NCBI GenBank assembly: GCA_950295325.1
Contig: OX485804.1
Location: forward strand, 52,888,001-52,952,000
Direction: 5' to 3'
Length of the DNA: 64,000 bases
From: Polytrichum commune
Lineage: Eukaryota; Streptophyta; Polytrichopsida; Polytrichales; Polytrichaceae
Under the pieces are notes generated by a model. That model made no database searches. It saw nothing but the letters and a program-made list of their open reading frames with translations, and was not told the origin of the DNA. The position numbers and the translations under genes were made by a program. Shown in pieces: positions 43,869 to 54,851 of the stretch. How positions within the stretch are numbered: position 1 is the first letter of the stretch; every line of letters begins with the position of its first letter.

Positions 43869-46800
43869 TCAGGGAATAAACTCATCCTCACTCTCCGAAG
43901 CACTCTGATCTATGAATCTGAGTACTCTAGGATCGTATCTCAAACGCGGACTAGAAGAGGCACTAGAACTAGGGGAGGAGTTATTGGCATAAGCTACTGC
44001 CATATCCTTTGCATAACAAGGAAGTCGCATGCTAGAACTAGGAGGTGAACCGTAGTCTAGTGAGTGTCGGCCTTGAACCATCAGACTGCACCAACAGAGG
44101 ACAAATGACGATTGTTAGAATCCTTCAAATTAAATGCAACATATTCGAAAAATAAGTTTAAAATGACAAAAGACTTACTCACATAGATTAACTGCACCCT
44201 GTTGAGGGAGGGTATCGTCGTCATCGTCAAGGTCTACAAAGTGGGTTGGATCGACCCCCTGAGAGTCCGACCCTGCGACCTGAAGTGGCTGCAGGAGTTC
44301 TTCGTACAATTCCTTGTCTCCCTCAAGTGCCACTATTGCCCTGTTAGAAGATTGTGCTGCAAGAATCGAGGCACCTACAAAGACCGAAATAAATGAATTA
44401 GTCGCATGTGATTGAATTGCCTATGTCTTGAGAGATAAGAATGTTGAACAAAATACTCATACCAGTTCCAGCAGTGAGGTCACATATAATCCCCCCTGGA
44501 GGGCTAAGGCCATTGATTAGAAGCTGAAGCAAGGACATTGCCTTCTCTTTAGGGCCCCTCCAGAATTTGTCACCGTCCTTGCGCTTGAGTGCAATATTAG
44601 CGGTGACAATGTTGAAAATAACGTCATCACTTGTAAGGTCAACATCCTCAAACTCGTCACTAGAAGAAATGACAAACTCCTTCGGTTGCCTAACCAAAGG
44701 TGTGGAGAAAGACCAAACCAGCACAGTCGCTTTGAATTTCAGAGTCTGGACAACAACCATATGCCCGAATTGTTAGCAATGTGATTCTAGTCATGAAGGA
44801 CTGAGAACTTGAAGAGCAGATTCACATCAATATACAGTCTAACCTCAAATCAAAAACCACAATATTTGCCCCTAATCTAAGGCTGCCTTCCCCTTAACTC
44901 AACACATTCACATACATATGTTGCCGAAGCACATATCAGAAACCACAACATCTGCCCCTAATATATGGCTGCCTTAACAAAACCCAACAAATACACATAC
45001 ATATGCTGAAAATGGTTAAGATTACGGACCCGCTTGGAGTTATGCATAGGGTGAGTGAGGTGGAGAGAATTAACGATGGTCCATTCCTCCTTGACCTCTA
45101 GATTGTTGTTGTAGAGAAAGCTCAAGACCTCCTTCTTGATTTGCACGCTGTCAGGATAAAATAGAAGTAGAGCCCCGTCGTCATGAAGATAGCCTTGACA
45201 AAACCCAATGATGAACTTGATGAAGTTTGGAACCTGCTTATTCCAATTTCGAACTTGCCCTGGGAATTCGGAAACGCCAGGGACATGCAAACCATCGGGA
45301 TACTCTGCAATAATGAGGTCCACCGCACCCTTCTGCACCACCTTGCCTGAAAAGAAGAATTCCCTGGATGCTCCAACCTTTGTTTCAAAACAACCATAGC
45401 GTTTAGTAGAGAATTAATTGGTGATTAGGGGCATGCTAGCTAAATTGAATGGGAATGAAGCTGGATATGTACCTCACTCAGAAAAGCAACCATGTCATCG
45501 TACGTGAAAGGGAATTTATTGTTTTTCGCCTTATAATCCAACATTCCGTGGAACGAGTCATTGAGTATGAGAACCCGAGGAGAAGCAGAGGAGGAGGTCA
45601 ACGCCTGGGAGGACAACATTGCCTTCACCGCAGGTGGGACAAACCTGATCGTATTGGCTTGACTAGGAACTCCGAGGTGAATACGCTTCGGAGCAGGTGC
45701 ACGTGGAGGATGAGAGCTGAGAGGCTCTGCAAGTTCAACATCTGGAACACCGATATCACTACCTGTTGCACGAATATCTTCATCCATTGGCTCCTCAACC
45801 AACTCAACAACCTTCCGCTTGGATCCCCGAGGCCTACTCCCTTTAGTGGCCGTTTTGCTTCTGGAGGAGCCACCTTTGGGAGGTGTGGGAGACCGTGAGG
45901 CTGGAACTGAGGCAGCGGGAGAAGGTAAGAGAGGTTGGATTGAGTCCCTCAATGCAATGTCAAAGGGAGGAGGTTTTTTCAACGGGCAGTCCAAATACCA
46001 CCCGCATTGGTGAAAGTGAATTGGATCCCATGTTTTTAGAATTGCAGGAGTGAACATGGAATCTGGACTTTGGATATCCAGGTAGTTAGGGAAAAAAAGT
46101 GGTACCTTAGAGATGGCCTTCATGGGTAGGAGAACGTACCGAAAATACCTGTAAAGAACCTTGCGGACAGCCTGAACAAAAAAATGTTGTTTCTCCGGGG
46201 GGTTGTTCTTGTGAGTACCGTTATCTCCACCCAACTCAATGAAGAAGGCAAATTCCTAAAGCTGACACCTCATTGCTTCGACGTAATCGAACATCGTCAA
46301 GATCGGATCTTCGCCATCGGGATTGTAGTCAATAATTTCCCCAAGGTCAGTGAGAACACCTGAAAAGAGCTCCTCAGCCTCCACTGCTATCTGAGGCCAT
46401 GCACACAAAAATGTTGTCTTATTGGTTGCAATCAAATGAGCTCATTAAGGGTCAATCAAATGACAACATGAAATGTGATATGAATACTAACCTGCGCCCA
46501 CTATGTTGCCCGATTGAGCCAGTCCGGAAACTTGGAGTCGGCGAGGCTAGCCTTCGGAAAGCGATGCGCATCCCGAATTGCCGCAGAGGAGTTCCACCTT
46601 TGGAGCCACTTCACCATCATCCGGGGAGACATCGCGGAAGTAGCTAACATATACAACTTTTCTTGGAGCATCTCAGGTTCATCGAACTTTTCATAATGAG
46701 CATTTATTTCCTCTAGAAAAGCAGAAGTTAGCCTAGGATCTGCAACAGGCAAATGCTTCCTAAGCTCAGTGACAAGCTTATCCTCGACCTTCTTCACGGC

Positions 46801-47910
46801 CTTCCTAACCCATTCCTCTGCATTACGATCCGTCCAATTGCTAGAATCTGGATTTTTTATTTTGTACTTGTCTTCAGCAACATGTGCAGCTTCCGCAATC
46901 TCTTGCTATAGTTCAAACAATTAATGATATGAGTTTCATGAATTCCCCATTGAAAATGAAATGACACGATAACATTTCAGTTAGACATTACCTGATAAAG
47001 GACCGCATTGAGACCTTCAACGATGAGGGTGAACCAAGTGCGATTCTTTTCAGCCTGCTTCTTCCTTGCAGCCTCCAAAATAGTTGGAGAGACCAAACCC
47101 TCGAAGTACGACAGCGGCTGTGGAGCAAGATTCTGGATGCGAAATAACTTGTGTACTAGGTTCGTGGTGACGTAAGATTTCTGATTCTTCATGCAACGTC
47201 AAAATGTATATAAAAATGCTACATATATTTAAACATTCACAGCAAGGATGAGGATCTTACCAATTCACTTCGTGCAGAGCGGCTATCACTGAGGGTATGT
47301 CTCCCCTTGGGTTAAAAATTACACCCTCAACACAGAAATGCCAATTGATATCATGAGTATGAAACTGCTTAATGATGGGCATCTATGCCTGAAGCCGATA
47401 ATTCCCATTTCAAACCATGAACATCTTATTAGAAAAAACCTTCAAGTCATTATCTGATAGAAGTTTCTTATCGAATTCCTCATTTATCTCTTTCCACTCC
47501 GGTGACCACTTCGCCACCACACTCGGGGTAACGTCATTGGTGTGGCCATGGTTGTCCTCGAGTGCAACATAAAAGAATCCATTCCCCTCCATATAGCCAT
47601 TGGTCATAAAATGTGTTGCAAGCTGGGATACATCGTTCTTGAGGAAAGATCTCATTACCGGAAGAGGCATCATGCGGCAGAGGGGAATAAAAAGGCGACC
47701 CTTCTGTTTTGGTTGTCATTTTAGTTTCTCCAACCGAGAAGCTGTTGGAACGTTCTCTTTAATAGCGAGGTCGTGAAGCTTCAGCTTCAACTCAGCATCC
47801 GTAAGGCGGACTGCATCAAAGAAAAGCCGTATAAGTACAATATTATCCAAACGGCATATCCTCCCAACTGCCCAGCCTCTATTGCAGAGGTCATAACTTT
47901 CACATACCAA
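43869..47910 (-). pseudogene. ParB-like / DNA-methyltransferase-like gene, decayed
   Basis: Eight apparent exons on -: 47910-47261, about 47183-46992, 46905-46492, 46390-45473, 45377-45030, 44745-44463, 44374-44183 and 44083-43869, mostly with GT-AG borders. Exon 1 has PLPVMRSFLKNDVSQLATHF and KMFMV.NGNYRL, resembling ParB (P..R, dGnHRl). Exon 4 holds a proline/serine-rich linker with a basic patch (GSRPRGSKRKVV). Exon 5 has GAVDLIIAEYPDG, aligned with methyltransferase motif IV (DPPY type, here degenerate). Exons 6-7 have FWRGPKEKAMSLLQ, then DLTAGTG|ASILAA, the SAM-binding motif I, and VALEGDKE. Motif order IV to I fits beta-class N6-adenine/N4-cytosine methyltransferases. In-frame stops at 47716, 47410, 47383, 46501 and 46256, plus a poor acceptor for exon 2, mean no full protein. 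Function is inferred from motifs only. Confidence 0.6.
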
Positions 47911-48662
47911 CTCTGAATGATAAGCTCCTTACATCATTAGAAAGCCTACTTTAGCATCTGAAATGTCTTAGAATTTCAATCCAAACCAAAACACTGCCTA
48001 GAAATTATGGGTTACAAACTAAGTGCCGTCAACGGCATGCCTCCCAGCTGACCACCCTGTATTGCAGAGTCCATAACTTTGACATGCCAACTTTGAATAA
48101 AGAGGTCTTTATATCGTTAGAAAGCCTACTTTAGCACCTGCAATGTCCTAAAATTTCAATGCAAACCAAAACACTGCCTAGAAATTATGGATTAGAAACC
48201 AAGTGCCGTCAACGGCATGCCTCCCAGATGACCACCCTGCATTGCAGAGTCCATAATTTTGACATGCCAACTTTGAATGAGAAGGTCTTTATATCGTTAG
48301 AAAGCCCACTTTAGCATCTGTAATGTTCTAGAATTTCAATCCAAACCAAAACATTTCCTAGAAATTATGGGTTAGAAACCTAGTGCCGTCAACGGCATGC
48401 CTCCCAGCTGACCACCCTGCATTGCAGAGTCCATAATTTTGACATGCCAACTCTGAATGAGGAGGTCTTTACATCGTTAGAAAGCCTACTTTAGCATCTG
48501 CAATGTCTTAGAATTTCAATTCAAACCAAAATACTTCCTAGAAATTATGGGTTAGAAACCAAGTGCCGTCAACGGCATGCCTCCCAGCTGACCACCCTGT
48601 ATTGCAGAGTCCATAACTTTGACATGCCAACTCTGAATGAGGAGGTTTTTACATTGTTAGAA
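47884..48662. repeat. 180-bp tandem repeats between the divergent genes
   Basis: GCAGAGTCCATAA(C/T)TTTGACA recurs at about 48064, 48244, 48424 and 48604 at exactly 180-bp spacing. A more diverged unit starts at about 47884 and overlaps the 5' end of the methyltransferase-like frame. Each unit contains the palindrome-like GTGCCGTCAACGGCA and ATCGTTAGAAAGCC. The later units are nearly identical. The position suggests a shared control region or transposase-binding array, which is inference. Confidence 0.88.
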
Positions 48663-49207
48663 AGCAATGGGTTTAAGGTTTAAGGTTTTGGTTGTTTAGG
48701 GTGTTTTCCACGTCTAAGTACCATGTCTAAGTGAGGCTGCTTGAAGGTGCCTGCAACGGCAGCCCCTTGGGGCTTTTTGTTTTTAGGTTCAGTGCCCTGA
48801 AATGCAGGTGTTATCTTCGATATGGTATAAGATGCATTTATTTTTTTGGGTCTAAATACCACTGTGAGGCTGCACGAGGCTCTATTATGTTCGTGACATT
48901 TGTCTTTTCAGTGAGGCTGTTATATTGTGGGACTGCATGCAGGAGGTGCCTGCAACGATAGCCTCTTTGGGGGTAATGTTTTTTAGATTTAGTCCCCTCA
49001 ACGTAGAAAACGTTAGAGTTCAGTATGTAATTACACTTTCTTCAGATGAAGAGGGCAGTCCCACCAAGCCCCGTCTCAGGTTATAGTTAGTGGGAATGCT
49101 CCTAAAGTATATTCTTTATCGCAAGAGACTGTTAGCATATTTCCATTGCTAAAACGACTTGCAGGAAGGCTGGGAAAAAAAATATTTTTAAAAATTTAGA
49201 TTACTCA
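48663..49207. other. Spacer upstream of the transposase gene
   Basis: Begins with telomere-like GGGTTTAAGGTTTAAGG. A block of GAGGCTGC and GGTGCCTGCAACG(G/A) occurs twice (about 48733 and 48943). No gene. It is likely the promoter and 5' UTR side of the transposase gene. Confidence 0.5.
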
Positions 49208-52200
49208 GTGATTAGACACAAGAAAGTACAATATCTTCCTGCTATGTTCGATGGGGCCGTCATATTTGAGTTGCCACCCCCTGGTGACACGGCCGCACGG
49301 TCACAGGCCAAGTCAATGCAGAGAATGGACAAGCGTTACGACGGCCATGTGTGGACGAAGACCATCACCACCAACATCACAAATGACTTTGGTTTGTCCT
49401 TCCGTTATTCCGCCTGCGTTGCAACAACCAGGAGTGTGACTATCTGAACCGCCGACCTCGCATCTTTCAAGTCAACGAGATAGAGTTTGAAGGTTGTACC
49501 CTCCAAGCCTTTGTAGTGGATCAAACACCCCCAACTGAGTCTACGCTTGTTTGCAAGGTATGTAAAGAACCCCCTGCATGTATTGCTACATGTGGAGCTA
49601 AGATTTATTATGTGGTTGCCAAAAGCAACTAAACAAGAGCATGTATCCACCTAGGAACTCATGATCACCCAGTCAAGGTGGGCGACAACAAAAACACTAA
49701 GGCTGAGATCAGTGGCCTAATTGAAGAGCAGATCGATAAGACTCCCCAAGCTACCAAGAGCGCAGTGGTGTTGGAGGCTAGCAAGGTTCTAATTGGCAAC
49801 TATCTTCTTCAACCCGAGGACGCGCCACCAAAGAAGCTGACTCTTGAGGAGCTTGTTCTTGTATTTGACCGATGCAAGGACATGGCTTCTCCAAACATCC
49901 GCAACAAGGTCGTGAGCTTCCGTTTCCTGAGAAGGTATGGTGTCATGGACTCTATCACCAAACTCCGTGAAATCAGTTTATGGGCCTTTGTTCAGGAGAA
50001 CAAATTTCCAAGTCAAGGGGCTGATCTTGACAAGGTTTTTGTCTTCAAGATGTTGGAAGTCGGACCTGGTAGTGGGGTAGACTTGGTGAAGCGTATGCAG
50101 CCCGGCGAAGATTTGGAGAATGTCTGGATGATGTTCGACCATGTCAAACGGGTAAGACAATGGACCACAATGGCATGCCACGTGTATGATTCCACGTATT
50201 GCCGTGTTATGACCATTGCAAGCTGTGATATGCAATCCGAGGACTCTGAGGCCCAAATCGTTTTCTGGAAGAATCTCAATGTTGTCATGGTGAGGAATGG
50301 AGTCGTCGAGCCCAACTTCAAGGGTTTCATGGCCGACAGCGCCCAGGCCAACTGGAATGCAGTTCGGGTTGTATATGGCAACGGGAAGAAAGAGGACCGC
50401 ATGGACGACCGGGAGAAAACTTGTCAGTTTCACTGGACCCAGTCTATGGTTAAGTATACTGAAAAGTACATTCCCGAAGAACTCCGGGAGCAGCACAAAA
50501 AGATGTGACACCAATATAGGTGTCGCGCACCTCTCCATGAGGAGTGCCCGCAACACCATGGGCACAAGGGGGACCCCGGAGTGACACCCGGGACTTGTGG
50601 CGCCATTGGTGAGAGGGCCCAAGTACTCTTAGCATGGGTGAGGGCCCCGGGCGTTGAGAACGCCTCTCACCCACGGGGACTAAGAGTCATGAGGGTAAGG
50701 CCATAGGTTATGAGTAGCTTATGGCGGTGGAATTCTAGAATGCTAAGGAACACCTCCATCGGAGGTGCTAGCTAGGAGATATGGCCATTTGAGTGGGGCG
50801 CTGTCCCGGGACAACACCCTGGGACAGCAGTGACCTGGGAGTGGTGCCCGTGACTGTTAAGGTTTAAAGAGCCATAACTTCCTCAATACTTGCCTGAATG
50901 AGGCAAGTGAGGGGTCCATCGGCATCTACGCAAAGAGTAGGTGACGATAGAGTGGTCGCTCAATAGCATCTGACATCATATGTAGAAGTTATGGTGGTCT
51001 GAAGCTGCTGGGGGGTTCCAGCCCCAGCGGCTAAGGGAAAATGTCCACTTGGCCCCAACCCTTGTAGAGAGACAAAAGGATACTTGATGGTGGGGTAGGG
51101 GCCCCGCCCAAAGTCCTAGAGGCTTATATGGGTGAGGCGGCTTAGCCGACCGACCCCCCCGGAGCATACTTGGCAATGTGCTCCGGGTAGTTGTAGTGTT
51201 GTTTTGGCAACACGATGATCAACTCAAGAGTGGACTTCCATGGATGGAAGTCCACCTTAGCCATTGGCTACCTACGAAGGGGAGAGTCCCGAATGCATGT
51301 GTAGGAGGGTTTGGTGACCTAGCCATGAGCTTGAAGGTCCGCGGTTTTGGGAGCTAACCATGCATGTGCGTGGGATGTGCAGGTTAGCGCTCGTGGCACT
51401 TGCTAGGTTGGAAAGGCGGTCAAGCTAAGTGAAGGAAAACTAGCAAGGGTTGCGACAATAGGACCGCAAGGACCATGGACGAAGCGGAGAGTTTGTACCA
51501 CGGGCTACGTGCATGGTGGGTATCCGCCGGGGCAGTGACAGAGATGGCACTAAACAAACTAGAGCTCTGGCTTGCATTCTGGCACTACTGTTATTGCCAA
51601 TGGGGAGGCTTCATGACCGGGGTATGTTTCCCCAAAACATTTTATTTTATTTCCTTCTTTTAGCAGTTATCTAATCTGAAACAACTTTTCTCTAATCTCT
51701 AACTACTTCCACTATGTACTCGCAGAAATTTTCAGAAGAAGAACTAGCAGAAATGCCTTCATGTAATCTCGCCGAAACAATACACAACAAGTGGTTTCAA
51801 GCGTCTAGAAACAACGGCGGCGACCTCTACGTGGCTACAGTGGACGACTTTGTTCGAGGCTTCCTACAGGTTGTCAATTACTACCAGTTCCTGAAAGGTG
51901 ACGTCGGCGGAACATGCCCTACAAAGAAAGAGCTCAAACTAAGGATGGTAGAACGCAAGGCAAAGCAAACAGGTAATTCCTTAGTGCTTGAAGACCCCAT
52001 GCTGGACATGCCTGGAGCAGAAGAGTTTTGTACCCGTGAGCCTCGCATGGCTGGAGAAGAGGTATTCGGGTCCACAAAGCGGAAAGCAGATCTACCTCTT
52101 GGAGCTGAAGATGAGTCTCATCGACCTGACAAGGTAAATTTTTCACATCCAAGAGGTTCATGACGTGCTGTGAGGGCTCGTCCTGTGCAAATGCCCATCA

Positions 52201-53219
52201 TTCTAGAAGTAGATACTGAAGTTGATACGCATGTCCAAGACGTTCACCCCCTTGCGCCTGAGCCTGAGAGCATCCCTGCGTCCCCACCGAACGAGGGGGG
52301 GATCCGTCATGTCAATGTTGTTGAAGAGACAAAGGTTAACATCAAGGAGTGGCACATATCAAGACTTCCCAAGACCTCCGCAAAGTGTTGTTGGGCCCAG
52401 AGAGCTGTCACGAAGAAGAAGTGTACTGAGAGAATTGTGAGGGGCACCAATTCGACCGCCACGCCCACCTACACCGGAGTTTGGACTAATATACGCAGGA
52501 ATGTATCAGAGAGGACATAATTCTTCTTATGCTCCGACGACATTGACAGATGCGTGAAGGGCACAAGGCGCAAATGGGTTGCTAAGCACTCTGCAGATCA
52601 GGAAATGCCCCCAATACCAGATGTTTGGCTGGTGAAGCTAGGCACAAACCTCAAGCTCACTGAAATTCTTGCCCTTGAAGCGGCTGGATTCCAACTCCCG
52701 CATAAGAAACCGGTCTCTCCAAGACGCCTCTTCTCTTCTGCCCCGCCGCCTACAAATCTCAGCGCGGTGCCCATTCCTGCAGAAGCAGACCGCTACCCTG
52801 GCAAGAGAGACGGCAAGATGGTCAAACGCACTGCCACTCGCCCAAATCCGGCGCAGCGACTCTCCATGGCCTCCTCTGACTCCCTCAAAGCCTGCCTCCG
52901 TTCCATCACTATGATACCTCATCCAGGCCATGGTTGCATCATCGGGCTGGATTCAGGTGTTCCTCCTGCCATCACACAATACCAGGTTACCATTAGCTCT
53001 TTCCTGGGTTGCACTTGCCCTGCATTCATGAAGACGATGACTAAGTTTCGAGGGAGGACCCAATTCTCTTATTGCAAGCATGTTTACTTCATCCTTTTGA
53101 AGGTTTGCCACCGTGATCCCGAGGCCGACCTTTTCATTCACGCGCCTACCTTTAGCTTCAACGAGGTCAAGCTAGTCCTAGAAAGCGGACTCTTGATTCA
53201 CCCTTTGGTTAAAAAGTAG
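49208..53219 (+). pseudogene. MULE-type transposase with SWIM zinc finger, decayed
   Basis: Transposases of Mutator-like elements cut and paste DNA using a DDE core. Exon 1 runs 49208-51621 (interrupted by an insertion at 50521-51457), and exon 2 starts at 51726 after CTCGCAG and ends at 53219. The N-terminal part has Cys-rich CNNQECDYLNRR and CKVCKEPPACIATC stretches. The core has YDSTYCRVMTI (first D) and FMADSAQANWNAV (second D), then CQFHWTQS. The part beyond the insertion starts TMDEAESLYHGLRAWW. The SWIM finger is C.C...C.H in FLGCTCPAFM and FSYCKHVYF (about 53005-53090). Defects are a frameshift near 49420, stops at 49630 (TAA), 50506 (TGA), 52161 (TGA) and 52518 (TAA), and the insertion. 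Confidence 0.82.
50521..51457. mobile_element. 937-bp DNA transposon inside the transposase gene
   Basis: Starts TGTCGCGCACC and ends GGGTTGCGACA, short imperfect terminal inverted repeats (TGTCGC). ATAGG lies on both sides (50516-50520 and 51458-51462), a 5-bp target duplication. Removing the insert and one ATAGG makes the transposase reading frame continue (HQYR|TARTMDEAES). The insert is richer in G/C than its surroundings and has no coding frame that I recognise. Confidence 0.85.
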
Positions 53220-54355
53220 GAGGCAAACTACAAAGAGCCTAGACTCTTGTCAATGGACGGTGGCCACTCAAAATTCCCTTGTCATTACATGTACTGAGTC
53301 AGCAATACAAGATTCATATTGTCTTTTTTAATATAAATGCTTAGAAATGGTGTTGTCAAAACTTCTGTATAGGCTCCCATGGCATCGTGTTGTAATTAGC
53401 CGAACGTAGAATTAGGTTATTTTGTAAAGAGACAACCACAACTATTGTATGTAATTTCTTGCAAAAATACATAACTCATGCATGTTTCATGCAAGGGTTT
53501 AGGGTATGGATGTACCATAGGCAAAGATTGATGATAGTTGTAATTCAGTGGTAAAAATGAGAGTAACATAGTTTGAAAACATAAAAGTAGCCATTACAAT
53601 GGCTCTCCAAATTGGAGATATGATTAACTGGTTGAGAAAAAAAGAACTGAGGTCTATTCACTAATAGCCTCATCATCCACATAAATCAAACCGTTACCAA
53701 CAAAGCTGGTGGATAGAGAAATAGACCCACCAACAAATAAGTCATATAAGATTTGCACTCAATAATATAAGATTATCAGTTTGTCTCCACCCTGGTCAGA
53801 TTGAGCATCTAAATCTTGGTAGCAGTTCAATATATGTTGTGAGCCACTCAAACCGCTCGCGGTTCGAGCTAAGGCCCACGGTCTACAAAATCAAAGAAGT
53901 TAGTTATTAGGACTAGGTTTTTGCACATCCGCCTGTGGATGCGAGTTGTCTGTAAGAGACTGTATTAAGGTCTGGACCAACCCAGGTTCGAATCCGGTTG
54001 GCTTCATTGACTGGTGTTATCCTACAATGAACTAGTGGTAAAAGCAGGAATACTCTATAGGCGGATACAGAGAATAAGTTACTACAAATGTGTACGTAGA
54101 ACCTTCTCAATTGCTTTTTATATTCTATAAGCATTTTACTATTTACTCACCAATTATATCACAATATTTATATCATTCTAACCCTTTCCCGTATCCAAAT
54201 TTAATGAGACCATTTCAAATTCAGGGCCTTTTAATTTATTTTTGGACCTATATTTTCCACGGAAATAGGTCATAAAATTTCAGTATTTTTGGAAGATTCT
54301 GGAAGATTCATATATTATCTAAATTTAGTATGGTACTTTTACTATTTTTACATCA
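53220..54355. other. 3' spacer of the large element, with a tRNA-like B box
   Basis: No protein gene. At about 53991-54001 GGTTCGAATCC matches the Pol III B-box consensus, and another B-box-like GGTTCGAGCT is at about 53861. No convincing A box or full tRNA cloverleaf can be drawn. It might be a SINE or tRNA relic. Confidence 0.35.
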
Positions 54356-54420
54356 TTTCCGCTCTCCGCTCTCCACATCTCTGCTCTCCGCTCACATACA
54401 AGTGTCGGCCAAATATGAGA
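54356..54420 (-). repeat. Right terminal inverted repeat and direct repeat
   Basis: On the - strand GTATGTGAGCGGAGAGC and further GCGGAGA heptamers (54399-54356). Outside, on +, CCAAATATGAGA lies at 54409-54420, followed by TGGGGG. Confidence 0.7.
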
Positions 54421-54587
54421 TGGGGGATTCTGAACTAAAAGCATAGCTAGAGGCGGAGAAAAGTAGAATCTTGTATTGATCGTAGGTTCATTTAATCAAG
54501 CAAGTAGGGAAAATGAACCAATAACCAATACCAAATCCTATTTTGGTCTCACAACTCGTAGTTGCTGGTTTAGGGTTTAGGGTTTTG
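54421..54587. other. Host flank and telomere-like junction
   Basis: 54421-54510 matches 59662-59750 (host sequence interrupted by the large element). At 54568-54585 the sequence GGTTTAGGGTTTAGGG, resembling plant telomere repeats, sits exactly where the ELIP fragment begins. Confidence 0.6.
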
Positions 54588-54851
54588 GTGGCAGAGAGAG
54601 TGACAGGGTTGACAGTGCTGGAGCAGCTCTCCAACCCAGGCCAACCTGGTCTCATCTACTTCCTGGCCACCATGCAAGTCTTCACCTACGCATCGTTGGT
54701 GCCCATCATGAGCGGCGAGTCCACGGACGCTCGCAGCTTCGGCCCATTCACAGCCCGTGCCGAGCGATGGAACGGGCGCCTGGCCATGCTGGGCTTCTTC
54801 AGCCTTATTGTCACCGAGCTCTTCACTCATTCGCCCGTCTTTGGCCACTAA
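54588..54851 (+). pseudogene. ELIP 3' fragment, copy 1
   Basis: Begins in the middle of helix 1 (VAERVTGLTVLEQL) and runs through helix 2, ESTDARSFGPFTARAERWNG and helix 3 to HSPVFGH and a stop. The transit peptide and the ETINCR pigment-binding half are missing. The intact ELIP at 40.5 kb ends RQAPVFH, so the fragment derives from a different paralogue. The open frame from the ATG at 54543 only adds translated telomere-like repeat. The 3' flank is shared with copy 2. Confidence 0.88.

Larger units (their letters stand above)
42903..54408. mobile_element. Large MULE-like element with methyltransferase-like gene
   Basis: About 11.5 kb. Both ends carry GTATG(C/T)GAGCGGAGAGC followed by further GCGGAGA heptamers in inverted orientation, and CCAAATATGAGA lies directly outside on both sides in the same orientation. 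Inside are two divergent genes: a ParB-like plus methyltransferase-like gene reading left and a MULE transposase with SWIM zinc finger reading right, separated by 180-bp tandem repeats. Each gene reads toward its own end. Both are broken by stop codons, so this copy is dead. That the two genes belong to one element is inferred from the shared ends and the paralogous unoccupied sequence at 59.5 kb. A 12-bp direct repeat is longer than the usual MULE 8-11 bp, so the precise ends are uncertain. Confidence 0.68.

Noticed and set aside
47884-48662. CRISPR-like array
   Set aside because: The repeats are contiguous 180-bp units without unique spacers, in a eukaryotic genome.
49978-50622. 214-aa frame on the - strand
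   Set aside because: Antisense to the MULE transposase core and runs into the inserted transposon.
53985-54015. A functional tRNA gene
   Set aside because: Only the B box fits; the T-stem has mismatches and no acceptor or D arm can be drawn.
54543-54851. A complete short ELIP-like gene from the ATG at 54543
   Set aside because: Its first 15 codons are host flank and telomere-like repeat. It lacks a transit peptide and the first pigment-binding motif.
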